The notes beneath the pieces are model-generated. The model saw only the letters and a list, made by a program, of their open reading frames with translations, was not told the DNA's origin and did not search any database. A stretch of 45,165 nucleotides of DNA, taken from contig CADBEA010000017.1 of NCBI GenBank assembly GCA_902793635.1, positions 1 to 45,165 of the forward strand, read 5' to 3'. Every line of letters begins with the position of its first letter. Positions within the stretch are counted from its first letter, which is position 1. Both the position numbers and the translations under genes were made by a program. Positions 33,223-40,807 of this stretch are shown one piece after another. The stretch is from an uncultured Erysipelotrichaceae bacterium. GTDB taxonomy: Bacteria; Bacillota_I; Bacilli_A; Erysipelotrichales; Erysipelotrichaceae.

Positions 33223-33909
33223 ATGACAGCTGTATTGATCGCGGATGATGAAAAAGACATCCGCTCAGCTTTGAAAATCTATCTTTCGGCTGAGAATTAT
33301 ACCCTGTATGAAGCCGCCACCGGCAAGGAGGCGATCGACTGCCTTCACGAACATGGAATCGATCTGATCCTGATGGACATCATGATGCCGGAAATGGACG
33401 GTATCACGGCGGTGGCGAAAATCCGCGAAGAATCCAACGTGCCGATCATTCTGCTGACCGCCAAAAGCGAGGACGCGGACAAGATCCTCGGCCTCAATAT
33501 CGGCGCCGACGATTATATTACCAAGCCGTTCAATCCGGCCGAGGTTATCGCCAGAGTGCGCTCGCAGCTCAGGCGTTATCAGAGTCTTGGCGGACAGAAA
33601 CAGACGGAAGAGAAGATCGTCATCGGCGGCATCGTTCTCGACGACGCCGCGAAGATGGTGACGGCGGACGGCGAGGAAGTCACTTTGACGCCGATGGAAT
33701 ACGGCATATTGAAACTGCTGATGGAACATCCCGGCAAAGTCTATTCGACGAAGGAAATCTACCGGCTGGTCTGGAAAGACGATCCGATCGGGTCGGAGGG
33801 AACCGTGGCCGTGCATATCCGTCACTTAAGGGAAAAGATCGAAATCGATCCCGCCCATCCCCGCTACATCCGGGTGATCTGGGGTCAGGGATACCGGTTC
33901 GGAGGTTAA
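33223..33909 (+). CDS. OmpR/PhoB-family response regulator
   Basis: 228 residues. The receiver domain (1-118) has the acidic pair Asp8-Asp9, the phosphoacceptor Asp52 in LILMDIMMP, switch Thr79 and Lys101 in DYITKPF. The C-terminal winged helix (about 130-228) ends in IRVIWGQGYRFGG as in OmpR/PhoB proteins, with the recognition helix in VAVHIRHLREKIE. AGGAG precedes the ATG. The stop codon is 1 base from the histidine kinase start, so the pair is one operon. The signal is unknown. Confidence 0.95.
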   Translation: MTAVLIADDEKDIRSALKIYLSAENYTLYEAATGKEAIDCLHEHGIDLILMDIMMPEMDGITAVAKIREESNVPIILLTAKSEDADKILGLNIGADDYITKPFNPAEVIARVRSQLRRYQSLGGQKQTEEKIVIGGIVLDDAAKMVTADGEEVTLTPMEYGILKLLMEHPGKVYSTKEIYRLVWKDDPIGSEGTVAVHIRHLREKIEIDPAHPRYIRVIWGQGYRFGG

Positions 33910-33910
33910 C

Positions 33911-35773
33911 ATGAACAACTTGAAAAGCAATCCGTTTATAAAAGGCATTCTCGTTCTGCTGCTGTGTCTGAGCGGCGCGCTGGTGATGTGGTGCAGCTTC
34001 GGCGCCATGTATTACAACAATGAGCTTTTCGGCAAGGAAGTTTCCTTCATGGACAGTGAGCGCACCGAATGGATCAGCCGCAATCACGCGTATCAGATCG
34101 TCAATAGCTACTTCGAGGAGACCCTGCCGGACCAGAGCGATTATCTGCGGAAAAGGACGAACGTCGATTATGCCCTGTATATCTATGATGCAGCCGGCAG
34201 TGACTACAGGATGATGAGCTGGACCGGTCTGACGCATGCCTGGAAAAAGGAATACTATTTCCTGCGGACACCGGAACATATCGAACTGATGAACGAGGAG
34301 CCGTATCTGACACAGAAGATCATTGCCGAAACCGGCGGCACCTACGGCCGTATCATCCTTTACGTTGACGAAGCCCTGACCAAAGCGGACAGCTATGCCA
34401 AGGAGTATCAGATGTTTGAAAGGCTCGGCCGCTACCGGAATCTGTATCTGCCGGTCGGCTTCGGCTCAGTCATTGTCTTCATCATCGCTCTTGTCATGGC
34501 TTTCCAGTCCGCCGGCCACAGCCGCCGCAGTGAGGAGTTGAAACTGTACTGGATCGATAAGATCAACTTCGAATTATTGCTGGTGGGACTTGGTGTCATT
34601 CTGTTTATTCATATGCTGCTGGGCAAGGAATTTGTCGGCGGCAACATTGGTGACGAGTTTTTGCGGATGGTCTTCGCGGTCCTGATTGCCATGAGCGCGT
34701 CCCTGTTTATCTTCATCGTACTGATGAGTTTTGCCAGACGTATCAAGACAAAAACGTTCAGCTCGACAAGTGTGCTTGGCATGTTCTGGTGGCTGCTGAA
34801 GGAAGTGCCGCTGAAGATCCAGGTGTTCGGTGTATGCGCTCTGTATATGATCTTCCGCATCGTTTCCGTTCATGAGCCGTTCCTCGTGCTGATGACGGAT
34901 CTGATACTGATCGTCATACTGCTGCTGATGTTCGTCAACGGTCATCAACTGCTGATCGCCGGTGAAAGACTGGCTGCCGGGGATCTGGATTACCGGATTC
35001 CGGAAGAAGATATGAAGCACATGCACTGGTTCTTCCGCACACACGGCGAACATCTCAGCCAGATCGCCGAAGGCATGCAGAAGGCGATAGAGGAAGAGAT
35101 GAAGTCGGAACGGCTGAAGACGGAACTGATCACCAACGTATCGCACGATATCAAGACACCGCTGACATCAATCATCAACTACGTGGACCTGCTGCAGAAA
35201 GACCATACGGAAGAGCAGGAAAAAGAATACCTGGACGTGCTGGAACGCAACAGCAGCCGTCTGAAAAAACTGACGGAAGATCTGGTGGAGGCTTCCAAAG
35301 CTTCGACCGGCAATATTCCCGTCAGTCTGGAACCGACCGATGTCGGCGTGCTGGTGGAGCAGTCTCTGGCGGAATTCGATGACAAACTGAAGGAAGCCCA
35401 GCTGACACCGGTCGTCAATATCCCGGAAGGGATGCTGGTGATGGCGGACGGCAAACTGCTCTGGCGCATCCTCGACAACCTGCTCGCCAACTGCGTCAAG
35501 TATGCGATGCCGCAGACACGCATCTATATCGACGCCTACGAACGGAACAAAAGGATCGTCCTGGCGGTCAAGAACGTCAGCCGGGAACCTCTCAATATTT
35601 CCGCCAAGGAACTGATGGAACGCTTTGTCAGAGGTGACGCGTCCCGTTCCACGGAAGGCAGCGGCCTCGGTCTGAATATCGCAAGATCACTGGCATTGCT
35701 GCAGAACGGTGATCTGAAAATCACCATCGACGGAGATTATTTCAAGGCTGAAACAGAACTGCCTTCAGCCTGA
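33911..35773 (+). CDS. Membrane sensor histidine kinase
   Basis: 620 residues. It is the partner of the response regulator encoded immediately upstream. It has an N-terminal membrane helix (about 11-33), an extracytoplasmic segment to about 175, then several more membrane helices to about 345. A HAMP-like linker (AGDLDYRIPEEDM) is followed by the HisKA helix with phosphoacceptor His412 in NVSHDIKTPL, and the ATPase domain with the N box (DNLLANCVKYA) and GSGLGLNIA as G box. The polytopic sensing part is larger than in simple two-helix kinases, which is common for gut Bacillota envelope-stress sensors. The ligand is unknown. Confidence 0.94.
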   Translation: MNNLKSNPFIKGILVLLLCLSGALVMWCSFGAMYYNNELFGKEVSFMDSERTEWISRNHAYQIVNSYFEETLPDQSDYLRKRTNVDYALYIYDAAGSDYRMMSWTGLTHAWKKEYYFLRTPEHIELMNEEPYLTQKIIAETGGTYGRIILYVDEALTKADSYAKEYQMFERLGRYRNLYLPVGFGSVIVFIIALVMAFQSAGHSRRSEELKLYWIDKINFELLLVGLGVILFIHMLLGKEFVGGNIGDEFLRMVFAVLIAMSASLFIFIVLMSFARRIKTKTFSSTSVLGMFWWLLKEVPLKIQVFGVCALYMIFRIVSVHEPFLVLMTDLILIVILLLMFVNGHQLLIAGERLAAGDLDYRIPEEDMKHMHWFFRTHGEHLSQIAEGMQKAIEEEMKSERLKTELITNVSHDIKTPLTSIINYVDLLQKDHTEEQEKEYLDVLERNSSRLKKLTEDLVEASKASTGNIPVSLEPTDVGVLVEQSLAEFDDKLKEAQLTPVVNIPEGMLVMADGKLLWRILDNLLANCVKYAMPQTRIYIDAYERNKRIVLAVKNVSREPLNISAKELMERFVRGDASRSTEGSGLGLNIARSLALLQNGDLKITIDGDYFKAETELPSA

Positions 35774-35788
35774 AATACCACCCTGCGG

Positions 35789-35820
35789 AAAATACCTTCT
35801 TACGGAAGGTGTTTTCTTTT
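35789..35820 (+). terminator. Terminator after the histidine kinase gene
   Basis: An 11-bp stem (35789-35799 with 35805-35815, with one G-T pair) followed by CTTTT. Confidence 0.85.
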
Positions 35821-35841
35821 GGGAATGAAAAAGGGGAAACG

Positions 35842-36348
35842 TCAGATGCCGTTTCCTCTTGTCCGGTTATAGCCTTTTTCATAAGCCTTATAGGTTTTGA
35901 TCGTATAGCGTTCCAGTTCGTCAAGGTCTTTGAAACCGCTTTTTTCAAGGGCGAGGGCCTGGATGCCGAAACGGTCGCCGTAGACGTAGTCGGCATAGAC
36001 GTCACCGTTGCCGTAGCCGCTGAAGTGCTGAGAGATGCGGTCCATGACACTGGCACCCTGACCGACGTAGTACTTGTTCTTTGTCTTGTTGTGAATGATA
36101 TAGACACCTTCGAAGCGGAAGCCGGACGAGATGTATTCTTTGCCTTCCCGGTCATTGCGGATCGTGAAGAATTCTTCCGGTGTGACTTCCAGTTCTTTCG
36201 CGGCAAGCTTTCTGATCTTCTGGATGCTGCGGCGGTCTTTGCCGGGGAACAGCAGATAGAGCAGAAGGGAAAGGATCAGAGCCAGAAAGAAGAAGCGGAT
36301 CTCGAAACTGTATTCGGAATTGCGGAACAGGTCAGTGAATATTTCCAT
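35842..36348 (-). CDS. Membrane-anchored GIY-YIG nuclease-like protein
   Basis: 168 residues. A hydrophobic helix (about 17-35) is followed by a basic segment (KDRRSIQKIRKLAAKEL) and then a GIY-YIG domain: GVY at 81-83, YYVG at 93-96, the conserved Arg104, His108, the metal-binding Glu147 in LERYTIKTY, and GYN..RGN at 159-166. All catalytic positions of the family appear intact, so nuclease activity is plausible. The anchor is unusual for this fold. The basic stretch after the helix suggests that the domain faces the cytoplasm. The gene starts 3 bp after the stop of an esterase gene and has no separate ribosome binding site, so it is probably translated by coupling. Biological role unknown. 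Confidence 0.82.
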   Translation of the reverse strand: MEIFTDLFRNSEYSFEIRFFFLALILSLLLYLLFPGKDRRSIQKIRKLAAKELEVTPEEFFTIRNDREGKEYISSGFRFEGVYIIHNKTKNKYYVGQGASVMDRISQHFSGYGNGDVYADYVYGDRFGIQALALEKSGFKDLDELERYTIKTYKAYEKGYNRTRGNGI

Positions 36349-36351
36349 TGC

Positions 36352-37122
36352 TCAATACCACAGGAAGGGCATGAAGACAGGCACCTGCTTTGCCCAGTCC
36401 GCTTCACAGTGACGGCCTCCCCACTGAAAGAACAGATAGGTGGAGACGCCTCTTTCCTGCAGTTCGCTTTCAAACCGGCGGATACTGCGGGCTTCTCTTG
36501 TGTCATATTCGGGATTGCCGTGATGTGCCGCGTGGCCGGCTTCGATTTCACCCCAGGACATATAAATACGGGTGTCGGGATCAATGTGGCTGCGCTTGAG
36601 GTCACGGCGGAAATTGGCGAGATTCCAGAAAACACCGGTGGAAACACAGGCCGCTTTGGAGAAAACGTGGTTATAAACGATTACGGCATACATTGACATC
36701 AGACCGCCCATGCTGGAGCCGCCGATGGCAGTGGCTTCCCGGTGCGAATAGGTCCGGAAGGTACGGTCGATATACGGCTTGACGTCGTTGACGATCCATT
36801 CCATTGTCTCTTTGCCGCGGCCTTCGAGAATATGGCCGAACATTCGTTTGCGGTAGGGGGAGTATTCGTTGAGGCGTTCGTTGCCTTCATGCGAGCATTC
36901 CAGACCGACGATGATGCATTTCTTTTCCCACTGATCGAGGAATGTTTTCAGACCCCAGCAGGTTCCGTAGGTGGCATCCTGATCATAGAAAAGGTTGTGG
37001 CCGTCAAAGAAATACATGACCGGATATCGTTCCGGTGAATACTGATAGTCATCCGGCAGATAGATATGAAGGGTACGGTTCTGTTCTGCCGGCCAGTACC
37101 AGAAATCCTGTTTGATGATCAT
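36352..37122 (-). CDS. Alpha/beta-hydrolase esterase (PF00756 / carbohydrate esterase 1-like)
   Basis: 256 residues. A serine esterase of the esterase D / feruloyl esterase-like group. The nucleophile elbow is GGSSMGG, with the Ser in the middle of the protein. Earlier strands YPVMYFFDGHNLFYD and IIVGLEC are typical, and the C-terminal GGRHCEADW probably supplies the catalytic His. There is no signal peptide, so it is a cytoplasmic enzyme, perhaps acting on imported acylated sugars or siderophore-like esters. The ATG at 37122 is 8 bases from AGGAGG. The GIY-YIG gene follows in the same operon. Confidence 0.88.
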   Translation of the reverse strand: MIIKQDFWYWPAEQNRTLHIYLPDDYQYSPERYPVMYFFDGHNLFYDQDATYGTCWGLKTFLDQWEKKCIIVGLECSHEGNERLNEYSPYRKRMFGHILEGRGKETMEWIVNDVKPYIDRTFRTYSHREATAIGGSSMGGLMSMYAVIVYNHVFSKAACVSTGVFWNLANFRRDLKRSHIDPDTRIYMSWGEIEAGHAAHHGNPEYDTREARSIRRFESELQERGVSTYLFFQWGGRHCEADWAKQVPVFMPFLWY

Positions 37123-37189
37123 TTTTTCATCCTCCTTCATGATTGCATTGCGGCTGTCCGTGATCCGTTCAGATCATGGAGCGTACTGA

Positions 37190-37217
37190 TTTACAGAAAC
37201 CATTGTAATCGTATAAT
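37190..37217 (+). promoter_or_regulatory. Promoter of the PNPOx-like gene
   Basis: TTTACA (37190-37195), 16 bp, TATAAT (37212-37217): both boxes are close to or at consensus. The ATG follows 37 bp downstream with AGGAGG. Confidence 0.7.
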
Positions 37218-37253
37218 GAAAGTAAGTCCAATGATAGAAACAGGAGGAATACC

Positions 37254-37655
37254 ATGAGCAATATTGAACGTGTATGCACATTCCTGAAAGAAGCAGGAAC
37301 CTATTATCTGGCAACTGTCGAAGGTGATCAGCCGCGTGTCCGTCCGTTTGGCACCGCCCATGTTTTCGAAGGAAAACTGTATTTCCAGACCGGTCTCATC
37401 AAGGATGTCGCCAAGCAGCTGGCCGCCAATCCGAAAGTCGAACTCTGTGCCTTCAAGGACGGCGTCTGGGTACGCGTCAGCGGTGAAGCGGTCCTCGATG
37501 AAAGAATCGAAGCCCAGGAATCCATGCTGGAAGCTTATCCGAGCCTGGCCAGAATGTACAAGCCGGGTGACGGCAATACCGCTGTATACTACCTGAAAAA
37601 CGGCAAGGCTGTATTCTCATCCTTCACAGCGGCACCGGAAGAAGTAACATTCTGA
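37254..37655 (+). CDS. Pyridoxamine 5'-phosphate oxidase-like flavin-binding protein
   Basis: 133 residues. The split-barrel FMN-binding fold of the PNPOx family is recognisable from YYLATVEGDQPRVRPFGTAHVFEGKLYFQTG, followed by KDVAKQLAANPKVELCAF and VRVSGEA. Small members of this type reduce quinones, nitro compounds or other substrates using flavin, and only distantly resemble true pyridoxamine phosphate oxidase. AGGAGG is 5 bases upstream. It is monocistronic, with its own promoter and terminator. Confidence 0.88.
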   Translation: MSNIERVCTFLKEAGTYYLATVEGDQPRVRPFGTAHVFEGKLYFQTGLIKDVAKQLAANPKVELCAFKDGVWVRVSGEAVLDERIEAQESMLEAYPSLARMYKPGDGNTAVYYLKNGKAVFSSFTAAPEEVTF

Positions 37656-37663
37656 GAAACACG

Positions 37664-37693
37664 AAAAAAGACAGAAATTCTGTCTTTTTTTGT
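37664..37693 (+). terminator. Terminator after the PNPOx-like gene
   Basis: A 12-bp perfect stem with a tight loop (37664-37675 with 37679-37690) and trailing T residues. The A-run on the left could also serve the converging deformylase gene. Confidence 0.88.
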
Positions 37694-37725
37694 TGTCGGT
37701 GAAGGCGGAGCCGGACAGGTCCTTT

Positions 37726-38136
37726 TCAGATAATGATGCCGTCGAGATGATCGATCTCGTGCTGCAGGACCTGGGCGGTGAAGCCGGTATATTTATGAGT
37801 GTGTTTGCGGAAAGAAAGATCCTGGTAAGTTACCGTGATCTCCCGAAAGCGTGTTGTCTTTCGCTGGCCGTCCAGGGAAAGACATCCTTCCGAAGTTTCA
37901 TAAGGATGTTTTTTCGCAGTGATCATTGGATTGAGCATAACCAGCGTCATTTTATCATCAGCGGCGATGATCGCACGTTTGCTGAAACCGATCATATTTG
38001 CCGCCATGCCGGCACAGTGCTGACGGTGGGCGTTGAACGTGTCGATCAGATCCCGGACACAGGCAAGATCGTCAGGCGTGACAGGCGTGCTTTTCTGCGA
38101 CAGGAAAAAGACGTCGCGGACAATTGGCTTTTCCAT
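37726..38136 (-). CDS. def: Divergent peptide deformylase
   Basis: 136 residues, short for a deformylase (usual 150-190). It would remove the formyl group from the N-terminal Met of new proteins. Metal motifs are intact: EGCLS (Glu83-Ser87, Cys85 ligand) and QHEIDH (His126, Glu127, His130). The first motif, normally GxGxAAxQ, reads CAGMAANM (41-48), so the catalytic Gln is replaced by Met. Either a specialised substrate or a weaker enzyme is possible; small Clostridial paralogues share this pattern as far as I recall. The ATG at 38136 lies 2 bases after the stop of the upstream membrane-protein gene, so they are coupled. Confidence 0.85.
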   Translation of the reverse strand: MEKPIVRDVFFLSQKSTPVTPDDLACVRDLIDTFNAHRQHCAGMAANMIGFSKRAIIAADDKMTLVMLNPMITAKKHPYETSEGCLSLDGQRKTTRFREITVTYQDLSFRKHTHKYTGFTAQVLQHEIDHLDGIII

Positions 38137-38138
38137 GA

Positions 38139-38450
38139 TCAACCGCCGAAGAACGGGATGTTTTTAATGAAATTGGAGAATGAGCGGACAGCTTCGTTGA
38201 ACTGATCGACGTTGATCTCCGAAAGCTTCTGCACGGTCTCGCCGAGCGGTTCGATCAGCTCATTGATTTCCTGTGACATCGTATTCAGTTTGGGAACGAT
38301 GATCATAATGCCGATGATCACGGTCAGGGCCAGGATCCAGATCGCGCAGCATGTCATCAGGGTAAGGGTGCGGGTCTGCCGCTGGGCATACACCAGGTCA
38401 CAGAGCAGTTCATGATCGCTCAGTTCCATGAGTTCTTCTTTCTTAGCCAT
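38139..38450 (-). CDS. Small single-pass membrane protein of unknown function
   Basis: 103 residues. A short acidic N-terminus is followed by one long hydrophobic helix (about 29-52) and an amphipathic, probably helical C-terminus (LNTMSQEINELIEPLGETVQKL). I recognise no family; the layout resembles DUF948-like or other coiled-coil membrane proteins. It is the first gene of an operon with the divergent deformylase, which overlaps its stop region. No enzyme motif is present. Confidence 0.7.
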   Translation of the reverse strand: MAKKEELMELSDHELLCDLVYAQRQTRTLTLMTCCAIWILALTVIIGIMIIVPKLNTMSQEINELIEPLGETVQKLSEINVDQFNEAVRSFSNFIKNIPFFGG

Positions 38451-38538
38451 AAATACCTTCTTTCCACATTGATAATGTCAAATGTATTTTAGCATATGCG
38501 CCAAAGGCGGAACAGTTGCCGGCAGTCTGGTTGGTGCC

Positions 38539-38547
38539 TGTTATAAT
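38539..38547 (+). promoter_or_regulatory. Extended -10 promoter of the metallophosphoesterase gene
   Basis: TGTTATAAT, a perfect -10 with TGn extension, 26 bp before the chosen start codon. Confidence 0.5.
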
Positions 38548-38572
38548 GAAGATGAAAAGAAAGGACAGACAG

Positions 38573-39700
38573 ATGCCTGAAGAATTCACCGACCGGAAAC
38601 CGCTGCATATCATCGTCACATCCGACATGCATTATCTTTCGCCGCGTCTTACGAACGGCGGGACTGCCTTTTGGAAGCTGATGGAACAGGGGGATGGCAA
38701 ATACACCGAAGCCGGTCAGATGATCATGGAAGCTTTTGTGCAGGCCGTACAGGAAGAAAAGCCGGACGCTGTGCTGATCTGCGGCGATCTGACGTTCAAC
38801 GGCGAACTGCTTTCCCTGCAGGACATGGCGGCATACTGCCGGCGTCTGAAAGAAGCGGGCAGCCGGGTTTTTGTCATCTGCGGCAATCACGATATCGAAA
38901 ACCGGACAGCCGCCGCATACTTTGGGGATAAAGTGAGGGCGGCAGAAAGCGTCACGGCACAGACATTCCTGTCGCTCATGGCGCCGTACGGCTATGATGA
39001 TGCGCTTTTCCGTGATCCGGATTCATGCAGCTACGCGGCAGCACTGCGGGATGATCTCTGGCTGCTGGTGCTGGATGCCAATACACCGGAATGTCCCGGG
39101 TCGCTCAGAACAGAAACACTGCAATGGGCGGAAACAGTACTGCAGCAGGCGCAAAAAGCGGATGCGCGGGTCATTTCCATGAGTCATCAGAATGTACTGG
39201 TACAGAACGAAATGATGTATCGGGGCTTTGTCATAAACAATCATGAAGAAACGGAAGCTCTGCTGAAGAAATACGATGTCTTACTGCATCTCAGCGGTCA
39301 TTGTCATCTTTCGCATGTTTCCGTTTCCGGCGGACTGTCGGACATCTGCACGGAAAGCCTGGTTATCTGGCCGCTTTCCTACGGCAGCCTGCGGGTCGAT
39401 CCTAGCCGGGGCACCTTTGTATATGAGAGCCGCAGCCTGAACATTCTGCAGGAGGAGAGCCGCCACCGCTTTGATGAAACCATGCGGCGGATGGTTATGC
39501 CGACCCTGATGGGAAAGGGCGTTCCGCAGGAGAAGATACCGGCGATGATCAGCCTCGCATCGGAAGTATCGGCGCTGTATTTCGCCGGCCGCAGAATGGA
39601 CCGTGCTTTTTATCTGAACAGCACAGCCTGGCGGGACTGGTGTGAGTGGTGCGGCGGTTCTTTCTGGCATAACTATATAAAACTTATCCTGGAAACATGA
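38573..39700 (+). CDS. Calcineurin-like metallophosphoesterase
   Basis: 375 residues. The two-metal phosphoesterase motifs are in order: SDMHY (D-x-H), GDLTFNG (GD), GNHDIENR (GNHD), a His in MSHQN, and GHCHLSH (GHxH). There is no signal peptide or membrane segment, so it acts in the cytoplasm on an unknown phosphodiester or phosphoester. A helical extension of about 80 residues follows the catalytic domain. The ATG at 38573 (8 bases after AAAGGA) is preferred over an upstream in-frame ATG at 38516, which lies before the -10 box. Next downstream is a PfkB kinase with its own ribosome binding site. Confidence 0.88.
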   Translation: MPEEFTDRKPLHIIVTSDMHYLSPRLTNGGTAFWKLMEQGDGKYTEAGQMIMEAFVQAVQEEKPDAVLICGDLTFNGELLSLQDMAAYCRRLKEAGSRVFVICGNHDIENRTAAAYFGDKVRAAESVTAQTFLSLMAPYGYDDALFRDPDSCSYAAALRDDLWLLVLDANTPECPGSLRTETLQWAETVLQQAQKADARVISMSHQNVLVQNEMMYRGFVINNHEETEALLKKYDVLLHLSGHCHLSHVSVSGGLSDICTESLVIWPLSYGSLRVDPSRGTFVYESRSLNILQEESRHRFDETMRRMVMPTLMGKGVPQEKIPAMISLASEVSALYFAGRRMDRAFYLNSTAWRDWCEWCGGSFWHNYIKLILET

Positions 39701-39767
39701 TTTCTCTTTCCGATGCGGAAAGGGGAAGGTAAAATGGAAAGCATAACAGCAGGAAAGGAACGAGCAT

Positions 39768-40694
39768 ATGGGAATCACGGTATTTGGAGCGATCTTCGTG
39801 GATGTCAAAGGCTATCCTTCGGCACAGTATATTCCGGGCGGCAGAAATGTCGGCAATGTCGTCAACACGCACGGCGGTGTCAGCCGCAATGTTGCGGAAG
39901 ACATCGCCAATGTGGAACTGCGTCCGACTTTTGTCTCGGTGGCTGATTACAGCGGTCTCAGCACTGACGTCATCGACAATCTGAAAAAGCATAAAGTCAA
40001 TACAGACTATATCCGCCGTACGGAAAACGGTCTCGGCACCTGGCTGGCCATCTTTGACAACAACGGTGACGTGACGGCATCGATTTCCAAACGCCCGGAT
40101 CTGTCCGAGATCATTGAGATCCTTAAGGATTTCGGCGATGAGATCTTCAGAAAGGCCGACAGTATCGCGGTGGAAATCGATATGGATGTCGATATCCTGA
40201 AGCCGATCTTCGCACTGGCGGAAAAATATGACAAAAAGATCTACGCGGTCGTTTCAAATATGTCGATTGCCATGGAACGGCGCGATCTTTTGCAGAAGAC
40301 TGACTGCGTTGTCTGCAATCTGCAGGAAGCAGCCATGCTGTTCAGCCATAATTATGATGAAAAAACACCGGAAGAACTGCAGAAGATCCTGCTGACCAGG
40401 ATCCAGCAGGCGCATATTCCCGCCATGGTCGTCACGATGGGCGAAAGCGGAGCGGTCTATGCGGAAGAAAAAGGCAGCTGCGGTTTCGTGCCGCCGCAGA
40501 AAGTCGACGTGATCGACACGACCGGAGCCGGTGACGCGTTCTTCGCCGGGGTGGCCATCGGTCTGACCTACGGAAAAACACTCGAGGAAGCCTGCGTGAT
40601 CGGCACCCGGCTGGCCTCCGCCGTGATCTGCACGAAAGAGAGTGTCTGCCCGCGCTTCAATCCGGCTGAATTCGATCTTGATCTTTCCCGATAA
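39768..40694 (+). CDS. PfkB-family sugar/nucleoside kinase (pseudouridine kinase-like)
   Basis: 308 residues. A ribokinase-fold kinase. The C-terminal PfkB signature is DTTGAGDAFFAG, with catalytic Asp256. The N-terminal motif GGVSRNVAEDIANVE (GG.. .N.A) is closest to pseudouridine kinases (PsuK), which phosphorylate pseudouridine before it is split to uracil and ribose-5-phosphate. The partner glycosidase PsuG is not in the window. A BMP/nucleoside-type ABC importer follows 113 bp downstream behind its own promoter, supporting a nucleoside substrate. Ribokinase or another PfkB specificity remains possible. Confidence 0.85.
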   Translation: MGITVFGAIFVDVKGYPSAQYIPGGRNVGNVVNTHGGVSRNVAEDIANVELRPTFVSVADYSGLSTDVIDNLKKHKVNTDYIRRTENGLGTWLAIFDNNGDVTASISKRPDLSEIIEILKDFGDEIFRKADSIAVEIDMDVDILKPIFALAEKYDKKIYAVVSNMSIAMERRDLLQKTDCVVCNLQEAAMLFSHNYDEKTPEELQKILLTRIQQAHIPAMVVTMGESGAVYAEEKGSCGFVPPQKVDVIDTTGAGDAFFAGVAIGLTYGKTLEEACVIGTRLASAVICTKESVCPRFNPAEFDLDLSR

Positions 40695-40695
40695 G

Positions 40696-40724
40696 ACATA
40701 CGGCATAATGCCGTATGTTTTTTT
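40696..40724 (+). terminator. Terminator after the PfkB kinase gene
   Basis: ACATACGGCA (40696-40705) pairs perfectly with TGCCGTATGT (40709-40718), 3-base loop, then seven T. It separates the kinase from the ABC transporter operon. Confidence 0.92.
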
Positions 40725-40754
40725 CAAGAGAAGTGGCCTCAGCGGGCCGGAAAC

Positions 40755-40763
40755 TGTTAGAAT
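40755..40763 (+). promoter_or_regulatory. Extended -10 promoter of the ABC importer operon
   Basis: TGTTAGAAT, an extended -10 element, 45 bp before the ATP-binding protein gene. No good -35 box is seen. Confidence 0.4.
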
Positions 40764-40807
40764 AAATACAGGTATATTTACAAAGACAATAAAATAAAGG
40801 GGGTTTC

